64,000 bases of DNA from Saccharum officinarum (Eukaryota; Streptophyta; Magnoliopsida; Poales; Poaceae), in the NCBI GenBank assembly GCA_020631735.1, contig CM036170.1:68649737-68713736 (forward strand). The letters run 5' to 3'. Position 1 is the first letter of the stretch. Every line of letters starts with the position of its first letter. The translations under genes were made by a program, and so were the position numbers. The notes under the pieces were generated by a model. The model was given only the letters and a program-made list of their open reading frames with translations, made no database searches and was not told where the DNA came from. Below are positions 43,801-55,362 of this stretch, piece by piece.

Positions 43801-46095
43801 AGGCATTGGGTAGGTGATGAGTACTCTTGAAATTATTGCAGTGCCAGAATAGCCAAGCTTTGACACACTGCAAGTAAAGAAACTATTTGTGTAGCCATCA
43901 AGCAAAGTGTCCTTAATAACTTCAACATCCTTCTCCTGCCCAGAACAAAGCAAATATAGTGAATTTACTGTCAGCAAATAATTTAGAAAGGATAGAATGT
44001 GCAATTTTAGCAAAATTATCTTGTCATTAACATTTTTTAGGATAACTACAAATAACTTAGCAAAAATAACAAAGATTTTGCCTGCATTTTTGTCTCTTGT
44101 AAGCATAGCACATCAAAGTCCTCCCTCTGTGCTAACTGCTGCACAGAGAAGCCTCTTGATTTGAGCAATGCTTTCAATCCATTGACATTCCATGACATAA
44201 TCTTCAGAGCCCGTGTATCCTTGCTAAGAGGTGGAGGCCTCATAGTCTTAGGGTTGTATGGAATCCAGCCGGCTTGTGGTTTCTTATGCACGAGTACAGT
44301 CCAAGGCTCTGAATCATCATTAGGAACAGTACCTTGGACTGTGTGGTAGAGTAACAAACAGTTAGCCAAGGGGAAAGTGATCTTTCAACAGGAGTAAAGA
44401 TAAGTCAACAAATGTGCATACCGACAAATGTTTCCTTCTGGACAATAGTCTTACTTAGCTTGACATTAGTCGCAGAATTCTCCTCAAGAGTGGTGCTCTT
44501 GCTTGACTTTTGTTTTGTTCTACTTCTTTTCTCGCTAGGTGTTTCAGAAATAATCTCAGAACTTTCTAGTTTTTGTTCAATCACAACAGAAGCACCACCT
44601 TTTCTTTTTAAAGGTACCTCTGAGGGGCTAACCAGCTCAATGGATGACTTTCCCTCTTCACCTGTGGAAAGAAAACAAGTTTCTGGCTATTAATAAGCTT
44701 CATTCAAACAGTATTTAAACAAGGACATATATGCGTATAAAGGATCCATCCATGCCCCTGTATTTCCTGTTCCTGCACCATAAAACCTTGCTACGTCGAT
44801 AGAGAAGCCATAAGAGCTTGAAGATCTCATGCAAGCAAAATTTTCAGAATTGGCATATTTGGTTCACTATTTCACTAGCTAACGACATTGTAAGTTTAGG
44901 GCAAATCTGACCAAAGTCTTACCTTACTGCTGCAAAGGGCATAATGAATGAAACTAAAGAGTTCTAACACAAAAAACAAAGATTTAATTCAAAGCTACTA
45001 CTACAAGTCTGAACTAACCCATACCATTTGCTTCCACACCCAGAGAATTCATCAGTGCTGATACTAAATCTTTCTTTGTACCTTTCACAGAAACACCCAT
45101 CCTCCTTCAAGATTTTAGTGCACAAAGAGTTAAAAGAACACATCAATTATCACCAATGGACAAGAAGGGAAGAGTGACAAAGTTTAAACCTTGTGAGCTC
45201 CCTGAGCTCCTTGACAGTCATTGATTGGAGCTGGCTAGGGTTGCTCCTCACTTGCTCTATCTCCAAATCACTTTCAGCAGCATCTTCCTGGGATCCAAAC
45301 AGAAAGGTATGAAACAAAACTACAACGGTCAGAGAGTATGAGCACGGGGAAACAGACTAACCTTCTCTATGACTGGCTGCTCATGTTTCTTGACCTCACT
45401 GTTCTTAGAGGCAGCTCTACGCGAATATGTAGCCCTCATTCTGTCCCTCGTGGTGATGAGATTCACTAGTGCAGGTACTCTTGAACTGAAATTCACACTT
45501 CGGAGCCCACAGGTACACCTATTAGAGAAGAAAAGCCAATGTTTAACATCTACTGATGTAGAATCGCGCCATTCCAAGCTAAACGATTCTTGTGACAATG
45601 AATCCAGGTATGAGATAACTATGGACAGACATCCTCTTGCACTGATGGATACTTCAAGTTTGACATAGGGTTTAGGTTTCACATTATGTGCAAATGAGTT
45701 TGAGCTGAAGTAATAAGTTCTTCATTAAATTAGAGAAAAAGCCTTAAGCGCACCTGCGCTTGTGACGTATGTTCCCTGAGACACTGAGCATATTTTCTTT
45801 GACTAAATTACATAATCCACATCAACGGCGCTGTTGACAGTTGAAAGCGCACAATAAAAAGAAACGGGTAATTCCATTCGTGGCCAAACCCTCGATGGGC
45901 TCATCCCCCTATTGAGGGTGCCCCTTGGATGGCGAAGAATCGAATCGACGCAGTCACGCAGACCAGATGGGATGAACCGACTCGAAGGTAGAAAATGCGC
46001 CATAGGAAAGAGGAGAGAGCACGAGAGCGTGGGGGAAGATGGGCACCGTACTGGTAGAGGCGGAGGAGGGAGGCGCCGCGCAGCAGCAGCGGCAT
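40834..46095 (-). CDS. ARP: AP endonuclease with SAP domain (ARP type), twelve exons, internal stop
   Basis: ARP-type enzymes combine a SAP DNA-binding domain with an exonuclease III-type AP endonuclease and act in base-excision repair, in plastids for this family. Exons: 46095-46052, 45518-45362, 45287-45190, 45104-45019, 44661-44422, 44338-44082, 43935-43825, 43079-42942, 42860-42813, 41934-41854, 41413-41254, 40955-40834. The leader [15 protein letters not shown] is targeting-like. The SAP domain ([23 protein letters not shown] and [11 protein letters not shown]) spans exons 3-4; exon 5 encodes a Lys/Ser/Glu-rich linker. Catalytic motifs: [51 protein letters not shown]. In exon 10 the conserved GDLNC(A/V)HEEIDIH reads H-stop-E: TAG at 41880-41878, which removes the last third. 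Exon 6 ends in CAG|GC, a GC-AG intron. All other phases join correctly. Confidence 0.9.
41878..41880 (-). other. In-frame nonsense codon in the ARP gene
   Basis: On the minus strand the codon after GDLNCVH is TAG where the family has Glu (GAG), a single G-to-T change. The exon is otherwise intact (81 bp, 27 codons, GT-AG borders). Confidence 0.85.
43441..43593 (+). mobile_element. 5'-truncated LINE 3' end in an ARP intron
   Basis: This 153-bp piece ends in a poly(A) of about ten after cttaataaaatgacacgcagctctcctgc, a 3' end typical of grass LINEs. It is flanked by cagt(ag/ga)agcttgctttag direct repeats (43423-43440 and 43594-43611). It lies between exons 7 and 8 of the ARP gene, antisense to it. 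Confidence 0.8.
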
Positions 46096-46316
46096 CGGTC
46101 GCCGAGCGAGTGCGCGGAGACGCCGCGACGTGGAGCGGTAAAAAGAGTGCGCTGCGCTCTGCTCGGCGTGAGGGAGTGGGCTGTGGCCTGTGGGCACCCG
46201 GATGGCCGTGCACTCTGATGGGCTGCATTCCTATCCCGGCCGGCCTGGCAAGCCCAACACTGTAGGAATATTTGGTTGGTAGCCTGACCAACTTACCTAA
46301 ACCATCATTATTCAGC

Positions 46317-46325
46317 TCTATATAG
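46317..46325 (-). promoter_or_regulatory. Possible TATA box of the ARP gene
   Basis: On the minus strand gatctatatagagctg lies about 220 bp upstream of the start codon. The distance is long for a leader, so this is tentative. Confidence 0.3.
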
Positions 46326-46479
46326 ATCACTAAAAAATACAAGATTGACTGGGCCATGAGTGGGCCAGAAAGTTTTCTGGTGATCTAATCCAAACAGATT
46401 GGTTTAGAACCACATACGGTTATGGTTTGTTTATGGTCTGTCTGTACAAACTACCGTAAAGCAACTTCATAAAAAAACT

Positions 46480-46622
46480 AAAGTTTATGGCGCTCACAAC
46501 TCCACCTTTATTTCTAGAGTAAGGTTAAACTAGAGTTTATGGAGCTCACAACTCCAGTTTTTTCTGAAGTAGAGTTAAATTAGAGTTTACTAGGTAAATG
46601 CCCGTGCGTTGCAACGGGAACA
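46480..46622. repeat. MITE-like gag-ctc repeats and a transposon terminal motif
   Basis: Two imperfect units of agagtttatgg(c/a)gctcacaactcca lie at 46480-46590. They are followed by aaatgcccgtgcgttgcaacggg, a motif I know as the terminus of a frequent grass DNA transposon. The matching opposite end is not found in this window. A related ggagctcacagctcta block occurs at 53880-53935. Confidence 0.4.
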
Positions 46623-47318
46623 CGTAATACCAACATAACATATTTATCTAAAACAGATATTACAATCATGTGTTTGAAACATCAATATTACATAAGTCTT
46701 CAAGAAAGATAGTTGACATGTGACTCCAAATTTTGATACGGAACTGAAACATCAACTTCATATTGCACGGGCACCAAGCTGCAGCTGATCCTAATCTAAG
46801 ATGATCCAGAAATGATGCGTCTGACTTCTTGCAGCTAAAGCTGTAGTTGGAAGTATCCTGCATATAGTTGTTTCTTAATTCTTAAAGCAAATTAAAGAGC
46901 TGATAAATAGCATTTCTATATCTGAAGAGTTGTATTGAATTAGCTCTATGCAAGTCAGGTCTCACCTCAGTGCCAAACACTGATAAGTTGCTTCTCCACT
47001 CCGATCGTACTATTTCTAGCGACCACTAATGTTGATGATCCCTTCTAAACATATATAATACGTCAATTGATATTCTAATTTAAGCAACACAGTTTACAAA
47101 GAGGAAGTAATGATTGTTTAGTAATCCATATCCTAGCGGCTTCTGTAGAGTTTCCTTCATTTATAAAAATTGGTCGTGCCCTAGACATTTGAGCAGAGAA
47201 CAAATTAATTGCATCTATAATCATGAATATGTAAGTTGTAGAAAACCTGAGCTAATGATAACAAACCTGGAATCTCCAAATCACAAGATATATCTAATAG
47301 GTTGGTCGATTTCCTCAG

Positions 47319-47700
47319 TGATAATCTGTAGAGTATAGCAGTTGTATTTACAGCCTAAACATGACACCTGGAAGGGCAGGAGCAAAACAAAAATACTCAA
47401 ACAAGAACTGAAGAAACATGGTTGCCAGGTAAATACAGATTGGAACATATTGGAGGAAAACCATGTAAATCAAGTGCAGAGCATCTCAACATGCCACCAA
47501 ACAGTCAGTGATAGTCTGTAGAGTAGAGCGATTGTATTTACAGCCTAAACATGGCAGCTAGAAGAATAAATGGCCAGGAGCAAAGCAAAATTATTCAAAC
47601 AAGAAATGAAAAACATGGTTACCAACTAAATGCATATTGGAAGCAGACATCATACTGGAGGAAAACCATGTAAGTCAAGAGCAGAGCATCTGAACATGAC
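47319..47700. repeat. Tandem duplication of about 190 bp
   Basis: The segment from gtgataatctgtagagta to the middle of 47508 recurs with moderate divergence from gtgatagtctgtagagta at 47509; both have ttgtatttacagcctaaacatg and gaggaaaaccatgtaa. It is non-coding. Confidence 0.75.
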
Positions 47701-49446
47701 ACACCAAAAGATGACTAAAAAGTGGACCAACCAGATAACCCTTTAAATTGAAATTAAGTTAATGTGTTTCTCTTAGACCTAAAAAATAGAACATCAGGGA
47801 AAGCAAATGGAATTTATCTGCACAACATTTCTGATTCCAATTTAATCATACATGGTACATCATCTCCTCACCTCCTTGCTTTAGCACTGCTATCAATAGT
47901 CCTTGTAATAGTGAAGGTTATGACTAGACCAGGCCGCTTTGGTCATGGGTCTATTTGTTCATCAGAATTTCAGATCACTTATCAGCAATGTCACTCCTAT
48001 AGCAAGGAAGCAATATGGTCACACCACTTGTGCCGCCCCTGTGTTTTATCAAGGAAATACGTGAATTCATCTAAGGACACCAGCACATACTGAATTGCAA
48101 TGCAACTGGCAAGCCTGACGATGTCCAGGTTCATAAAACAGGAGTGATGATACTCATTAATATAACTATTGCATGAGATACAATTTTGTAATAAAAAAAA
48201 ACACGACATTTGGGAGAAGACCGGGAGAGATTAACCTTGTTTGCAGCATCTAACAAATAGAATGCACATGATTAGTGATCTGGTGAGGCCGCTGCCCCTT
48301 GAGCTACAAGCTGAGCCACCGCTTCTCTTCTGATTGCAAGTGTCGTGGAGGAGAATGTCAGGATGCAACACACTGGGGGTCACTGCTCTTGTCCGCCTTT
48401 CGCATGCTCGGCTTGGTGGGGAGACACGATATACTGGAGAAGCCTTGCTCCTTGCTTTAACTGTCAGCTCTGCATAGAAACTTGTTGAAGAACAACCTTG
48501 CTGAACGATTAGCTCTGCACAGGAATTCCTGCACATGATTTTGTTATTTTAATTGTTATCTCTGCATGAAGAATTTGTAAATCATTGAGCCAAGCATACA
48601 GTCCTGAATAACCTTGATTCAAGTCTCTAGCGTATAGTCCTTAGTCAAAAACATTCATATGCATTATCTTCAGCAGCAAAAGGCAATTTCCCACATTAGA
48701 AACTCGAGGAACCCATCAATTAAGGTACTCACTATCTACAAAAGTAATGATTTTGACCACATCACAAAAGAATAGCATTTAAAGTGTTTAAAGATTCAGT
48801 AAAAGCGACAGACAGGTAGCCGATAATAAAATGATAACAACAGAGCATGCACAACTAATGCCAATTGGTTCGATAACACAACTATAAGGACCTTGGGCCA
48901 AGAATAATACTTGTAACTTTGAAGCCGATCATGCTGGGTTTTAGAATAATGTGTAGTGGCACCGTGTTCTTCACTTCATCATTTTAGTTAGAGTAGACAA
49001 AAAGTGGATATATACGAATAGTGGAGGAAAAGCAAATCAAGGGTAGCACACGGTATCTTTAATAGTTGCTCTTGCTTGCGGGTAGGGTTGGTGCTTTAGT
49101 CTTTTGCTTTTGGGGGAGATTTTAGATTGATCAAATAAAGAGTGTTGGTCTGGTGGAACAGAGATATAAGTGTGTGTTCAGGCGAAAAATCAATATAACT
49201 GAAAGAAGTACTTTTAGGCTCAAACAAAAAGCGAGTACGTTTCAGAAATAAAAATGTTAAAGTCCAGCTGAAGGAACGCAAACATGAATCAGGATTACAA
49301 TATTCTATAGGTGTGTTGTGAATTCAAGAATTACAAGCCATGCAGTCCTCAAAACAGTCGTACTGCTAAGGGAAAAAATCGTTTGAATGGACAACGAGCA
49401 GTGGTAGCACTTTTATGTATAAATAAAATCAATCTGTCTTCTATCA
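47701..49446. other. No gene recognised
   Basis: The sequence is AT-rich with short reading frames on both strands that show no family resemblance and no consistent splice structure. Confidence 0.4.
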
Positions 49447-49984
49447 GCCTGGTCTTCCTTCTGCTCAGAAAAAACCATTTGAAGGGGAAAAATCAATCAT
49501 GGAAGTGGTTATTTTTATGTAGAGTTTCTCATGATCTAAATTGTTTTAGAAAGAGGATGACATAATAGAACAGAAGTGCTTATTTTCATAAGTACAAACA
49601 GTAATAACCATACAATAGTCTGCAGTGATGTTCAGCTTATTTTCCACATTAGAATGCCACATTAGACAAGATATGGGCTTATGTATCTACTAATTCAGGC
49701 TACATTTCATATGGAGCCTGGTCTTCCTTCTGCTCAGAAAAAACCATTTGAAGGGGAAAAATCAATCATGGAAGTGGTTATTTTTATGTAGAGTTTCTCA
49801 TGATCTAAATTGTTTTAGAAAGAGGATGACATAATAGAACAGAAGTGCTTATTTTCATAAGTACAAACAGTAATAACCATACAATAGTCTGCAGTGATGT
49901 TCAGTTTATTTTCCACATTAGAATGCCACATTAGACAAGATATGGGCTTATGTAACTACTAATTCAGGCTACATTTCATATGGA
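49447..49984. repeat. Recent 269-bp tandem duplication
   Basis: Bases 49447-49715 are repeated at 49716-49984 with only a few differences (gttcagctta/gttcagttta, gtatctac/gtaactac). The junction is clean at catatgga|gcctgg. The high identity makes it recent. It is non-coding. Confidence 0.92.
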
Positions 49985-51820
49985 AGCAACATGTTCTTAT
50001 CTTTGGGTCATTGTCTACACAGTTCTGCACCAACCTACCATTTTCAGCGCGAGTGCCAGTAAAGAGAAGACAAACATAGTTAAGCTGTCAAATTTAGGTT
50101 TGACGATTTCAAAGATGTTTGGCTAGAAAGAACTGCTCAAATATGACCATCTATGCAGGGGGAAATGCTCTGTATCTCAAAACTCAAACTCCCGATATGT
50201 TGTACAAAGATCTCAAACAAAAAACATACCCCAATTTTGTAGAATGAACAATTCAGTCTGGACGGAGACTAAGGCAAGTACAACTCATAGTCATACCACT
50301 AAAATAAAAATCTAAACATATCAGGGTGCTTAAAGTCTATGGGGATGAAATCTGTGTGGAGGAAAACATTTAAATACTTCAAGGATCTAGTAATATGACA
50401 AAATGACCAGTATTCTCTTCTGAGCAAATAGCATGTAAGAAAAAAAAAAGAATCTTCTTTATCGTTTAACCCCAGCCAGTGAAGGTGAAAAGCAGAGCAG
50501 GACCCGGAATGGAAAGACAGGAAGCAAAGGGAAAGGGAAGGTGCCTGCCAGTGCAAGCTTTAGCAGCCAGCCATGATTTGGGCCAAAACCAATTCAAAGA
50601 TTCCAAACTTTTTGTTCTCAAAATCACAACAAAAGCATCCAAATTCCAAAGGGAGCCCAAAAGTTGAGAACCCGTGAGCAAAGGAAATTCCATTCACTTT
50701 ACTACTGGCACTACAACTCCAAGCATGTTTGTAGTTATCAGAAATCAGAGTAAATTTAGGTGCCTAAGCCTATTGTTTTCCTCCCTCAGTATTCCATTCT
50801 CCTCTTTTCCACTTAGAAGGAAACAATGTGCCATGAATCATTTAGAATGATTAGAGATTCCAAATGGTCAAATAGCTCAAGTGTGAATATTAAATATGCC
50901 AGTGAAAGTCGAGGTGTCACTGATGATTAACAAAGAGGAACATGCACTACACTATAGGAAACTGTAAAATATAGCTGTCAAATATTATTCCTTCACTATC
51001 AGGCAAAGCAAACATCCTAAGTACCCCTAGGTTTCAGTAATGGCAATAGAACTGAAATTGTGTGAAATATAGCCGTGATCTCATCATTTTTTTAACAGCA
51101 TGATAAACACTTATTTGAGTTAAAAACTCTATTGCCCGTTCATAATCTAGAGCCCTAAATCGCAGGAGCCCTGAACCCAGAACCAAACAGGGCACCTGTA
51201 TATGGCTGGAAAAAAATCGGAGGACCCTTCGTATACCAAAACTAACACTTGGAAATGCCAAAGGGACGCCCCTTCCCCGCAGCCACCGCGGAGGCGGAGT
51301 CAAATCAAAGGCAATGACACAATCCGCCAAGGAAGCAACCAAAACTCAGAGCAGAGGGAGCGAGACCTTGTGTAAGTCGTGGAGTTTGAGGTCGCAAGCG
51401 GCGTGGTTGCTGTGGAGCGCGATGCGCTTCGTGGGCCCCGCGCCGCCGCCCGTCTTTCAGCGCTGCCTCCGTTGGTGCTTGGTGGAGTGGTCGGCGGGGA
51501 GGTTGGAACCTCCAACTGCGAGGTCGGCCTGCAGCTCAACCGGCGGCAGCGCACGCGGCACCCTCCCTCTATGGTAGGGTTACTCGGGCCATGGCTCCCA
51601 GTCGACAGCAGTGTGCTCGGTCGTCTTTCGGACGGCAGCGCTCAGAATGACTGTTATCACATATCTGTATTCGAGAAAAAAAATGACTGTTAATTACTTG
51701 GAGCCTTGATTGATGGCACATGAGGCAGTGCATCCGTGCAATCGACGATATTACGGTCTATTTCACCAGTAGTTACAGCATTGACATTACATGCCAGCAG
51801 TACAAAGCACAGCAGCAAAG
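49985..51820. other. No gene recognised; GC-rich island at 51300-51600
   Basis: AT-rich sequence leads to a GC-rich island that reads on the minus strand as if it were a first exon (an open frame including GPTKRIALHSNHAACDLKLHDL, then a possible donor near 51370). I do not recognise a family. It may be a captured first-exon fragment. Confidence 0.3.
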
Positions 51821-51824
51821 GGAT

Positions 51825-52130
51825 TTACCTGGGAGAACTCGTGCAACTGGGATAGTCAGGGCAGGTTCCTCGTCAACCTTTGAGGTTCCTTCTATGTCAT
51901 CAGCAGTAGCTTCTACTGTATGTTTATTTCATGCCTTTGCAGATTTCTTTTTCTCAGCTTGGCCTGCATATCCAGAGGCCCTCTTGCACTCAGGGGCAGG
52001 TTCTTCATCAACCTCTGAGGTTCTTTCTGTGTCATCCAGTAGCTTCTACATATGTTTATTTCCTGCCTTTGCAGATTTCTTTTCTCAGTTAGGGCTGTTG
52101 CGGTTAGAAAGAAGTGCAGCCACACTGCCA
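51825..52130 (-). pseudogene. Gene-like fragment with a duplicated 45-codon unit
   Basis: On the minus strand one frame reads EKKKSAKA-stop-NKHTVEATADD, then TSKVDEEPALTIPVARVLPG, followed by a good donor (g|gtaaatcc). The same block, about 135 bp away, reads EKRNLQR.../EKxKSAKAGNKHM in a shifted frame with DDTERTSEVDEEPAPECKRASG. The spacing (51861 and 51996) is 135 bp, 45 codons. Lys/Glu-rich composition and clean splice signals suggest a piece of a nuclear protein gene; the parent is unknown. Confidence 0.4.
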
Positions 52131-52158
52131 TGTCATACTAATCCTTACTAATCCTTGC

Positions 52159-52303
52159 GCTGGTGAGTGCTAGCTCGCCGAGTCACCAGGTCCTGGGTTC
52201 GAAACCGTCTCTCTGCAGAATTTCTGCGGGGGCAAGACTTTACTTCGGTTATTCCCTTCCCCAGACCCCACTCATGTGGGAGCCTCTGGCACTGGGTCTG
52301 CCC
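52159..52303 (+). mobile_element. tRNA-derived SINE
   Basis: The 145-bp body has an A-box-like tagctcgccgagt, a B-box ggttcgaaacc, and ends cactgggtctgccc, a 3' end known from grass SINEs. It is flanked by perfect 13-bp duplications, tactaatccttgc, at 52146-52158 and 52304-52316. Confidence 0.88.
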
Positions 52304-52316
52304 TACTAATCCTTGC

Positions 52317-52860
52317 ACCACCATATAGTATATCTGATTATACCCTGTGCCCTAAACGTGTGACCACAGGCCAACACCATGCATTGAATTAGCATTAAAC
52401 AGGGTTCAGAAGGTGTATATACAGAAAAAAAAAATATTTGGGGTTTATAATCCATGGTTATCACAAACTGCAGATGGACAGGTAGAAACAGCTGCAAACC
52501 TCATATAGTTTTCTTTGGAAAAGATGCAGAACCAAACTGTCTATATATTGTTGGGATGTTGTGTTCTTTGGGTGCATAATTGATTCTTGGAGCCTAAAAG
52601 AACCAAGTATATTGTTGTTATTTCAATATCTGTATTCTTATCCTATGATGCAGACCAAACAAAATTTAGCTATCTATCTGGATCATCAACACAGTTAAAT
52701 GTGTGAATATCATGACCCATCTTCCACAAAGGATATCAGAATTGCAGCCACACCACACAGGATGGAGCAAGCAAAGCTCAAGAGAATTTGTTGAAACGTG
52801 CTAACGAGTAATGTCTTACCTGCAAACGTAATCTTGAAGAGAGGCAGATCCTGGATTGGC
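52317..52860. other. No gene recognised
   Basis: AT-rich sequence without long frames or clear repeats. Confidence 0.4.
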
Positions 52861-53935
52861 AGTACTCTCAGACACCAATCTCCTCAATGGTGTACAGCGG
52901 CAGTCCACCTCTGGGATGGGGGCAGTAGCGGCATAATGCGACAGTCAGGCAGGGTGCCGTGGATCGAGGACGGGAGGACCAAATGCAGACTTGCGGCGGC
53001 TGAGCAGGACGTGGGTAGTCGCGGCGGACTGCGGCAGTCGGGCGGAGATTCGGATGGGAGGTGTTGGCCCAGCTGTGGACCCGGCGCGGTGGGGCGTCTG
53101 CGGGGCGGCGCTCCAGTAGTCGCGGTGGAGGAGGGCAGCTCCGGGGTGGCGGCCTGGCATCGTCGGGCGTGATTGGGGGTGGCACGACAGGGCGGCTGCC
53201 GAGCGGCACTCTGGAAGTCGCGGTGGAGGAAGGAAGCTCTGGGGCGGTGGCCTGACATCATCTCGTGGGAGGGGCAGGGCCACAGGGGAGGTGCCGCCTT
53301 CGTAGTCGCGGTGCTGGGCGGCGGCCTGAAGTCCCGGTGTGGGAGTCGTGGGGAGAGGTTTTGAAATCGCAGCCCGGGAGTCGGGGGCACGCCGAAGCCG
53401 AGGGCAGATCGAAGCGTTGTGAACGATTGTCAGCACCTCCGCAGAGGTCGTTCCTTGCTGGAGTTCCGCGCCGAGTTGAAGCGGGGCCGCGGAGCTCCTC
53501 TTGCTGGCAGGGGCTGGGGCTGGGGCGCCGGGGCTGGGGTTGGCTGCCGCCGCGCCGCGGACGGGACGCCAGGGCTGGGGAGTCCCAACGGATGGAGCCA
53601 CCGCCGCCAGGGCTGTGCGCTCGCGAGCAGAGGGTGGCGTCGGGGCTGGGGCTGGCTGCCGCCGCGCCTCGTGAGGGTGGAGCAAGAGGGCTGCTCATGA
53701 TCGGGGGCCGGACGAAGCGCTTGTGCGTGGGGGGCGAGAGGAGGCCAGGCGGAGCGTAGCAGGGCCCACATGTCGGCGCGGTAAAAAGATCGCAGGAGCG
53801 TGGAATGGTAGCCGGCTTCACCACGGTGAGGTAGACGGGTCCTCTTCGTATTTTTTCTCTGTAAGAGAAGAGATAGAGAGATGGAGCTCACAGCTCTATT
53901 TTTTTTTTCTCTAAAGTAGAGTTTATGGAGCTGAA
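52861..53935 (-). other. GC-rich segment with imperfect repeats, possible leader exon
   Basis: On the minus strand several Pro/Arg/Ser-rich frames are open in parallel, as the composition predicts. On the plus strand the motif agtcgcggtggagga(g/a)g with ggcggcctg(g/a)ca recurs near 53116, 53214 and 53302 (about 90-100 bp steps). No domain is visible. The block ends near a ggagctcacagctcta motif resembling the one at 46.5 kb, so the whole 46.5-53.9 kb stretch could be one large composite insertion; this is speculative. Confidence 0.3.
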
Positions 53936-54291
53936 CTTGTTTGTCTGAAAATCATTAGAGCATTGCTTAAAAACATGAAGAAGAGAGCAGTCCTAAATAG
54001 ACCCTGCTTGGCTCGAAACCTTTTATAGCGGAGCGGTCCAAGATAGTCTCTTAAATTGCTTGGCTTAGAACCAAACCCAAGTCTTATCTTCCCTCCCGAC
54101 ATTCATCAAGAACTCAAAATGATTCCCTCTTTAAAACTTTGCCTGAAACTCTGTTCCCGACTTCACGTCAATACGGAATACGCCGCCGATAAACTCAACC
54201 ATGAGCCATCTGCCAAAACCTTTTTCTTGATTCCTTCTTTAAAGGAAGAATATGTCATAGGCAAAGTAGAGGCACAACTAGACAGTGGAGT

Positions 54292-54924
54292 TGTTGGGTG
54301 AAAGTTCTGAAAGTTCTCGAACTTTGCAAACAATCACACAAACATTCAAGATTCGAATCAAGTCAAAGATGCGACTTTATTGCATGTCCCGTACAGTACA
54401 TGTCAGTGGGGTATTTATAGGCCCCTTGACTTCGTACAACTGGGCAAAATGACAATTCTACCCTAAAACATAAAAGTTACAGCCCTTTATAATCATGAGG
54501 GCGAAGTGGTCATTTAACCACTTTTACATTCTTTGCATAGACCTGATCTGACTTCGCTTCTTTGATACAAGATATGCAACTTTTCTGACTTAGTTGCTTT
54601 CCTTCATCTTGTCTTCTCTCCAAGATCGAAGTCGAACTTGAGGTGCCTGGTGCTGTTTACCGCCAGGCGAAGCCAACTTGTCAGGCGAAGTCAACTTGAC
54701 TTCATGACATCATCTTGCCTCCGCAATATGTCTCCAAGTCAGCGAAGCTGATCTTGCCTTGCGCTGCGACTTTGGCTTCACGAAGCCAAACTATGCCAGC
54801 GAAGTTAACTTTGGCCACTTCTCTGTCTCACTTTTCTGCACAAAATATTGTTATAAAGTTTCATAGTCTTTTCTACTACAGAGTTTTGAGGCTGTGTTTT
54901 TGTGGCGAAGTTGAATCCCCAACA
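54292..54924 (-). repeat. 3' LTR of the minus-strand element (left copy)
   Basis: It is complete with TG...CA ends on either strand. It contains a 17-bp palindrome, gaagtcaacttgacttc, at 54687-54703, and many gcgaag/cttcgc motifs. Confidence 0.92.
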
Positions 54925-55114
54925 GCAGCCCCTTGCGGACGAAGGCCTGCTCCAAATGTCTGAATTCCGCGAAGTTTGAATTTCAAACGAAGACACAAAA
55001 CACCGTCCCAAACTTTGGAGTTGGCCGTTAATGTCCGTAAGTTTGAAGGATATTTTATTTTCTAAATTTGTAACGGTCAAGTTTGACCAAAGCTGTTTCG
55101 TTTGACTTGAAGCC

Positions 55115-55125
55115 GCCTATATATA
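55115..55125 (+). promoter_or_regulatory. TATA box of the antisense gene
   Basis: The sequence gcctatatatactgcg lies 140 bp before a donor (gaag|gtaagt at 55268/55269) and about 240 bp before the ATG. Together they form a standard promoter, leader exon and leader intron on the plus strand. Confidence 0.65.
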
Positions 55126-55362
55126 CTGCGATGACTCCTCCTGTTTTTCCTGTTTTATCGAAGACGGGGAGGTACTGTTGTTTGATTTTTTGACGCGAAA
55201 CCGATCTTTGCTGCGAAGTCGGATTTGTTGCGAAGTCAGATTTGCTTTTGTGAAGGTTGTTTGCGAAGGTAAGTGTTTTTACTTATTTTCGATTTCTTGC
55301 TATTTGAATTTTTGTTTATTGTTATCATTTATTATATATATATTATTATTATTTTGTCATAG

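Noticed and set aside
52798..53891. Pro/Arg-rich first exon gene on the minus strand
   Set aside because: Four or more frames are open in parallel and no downstream exon fits. I list the segment only as GC-rich repeats.
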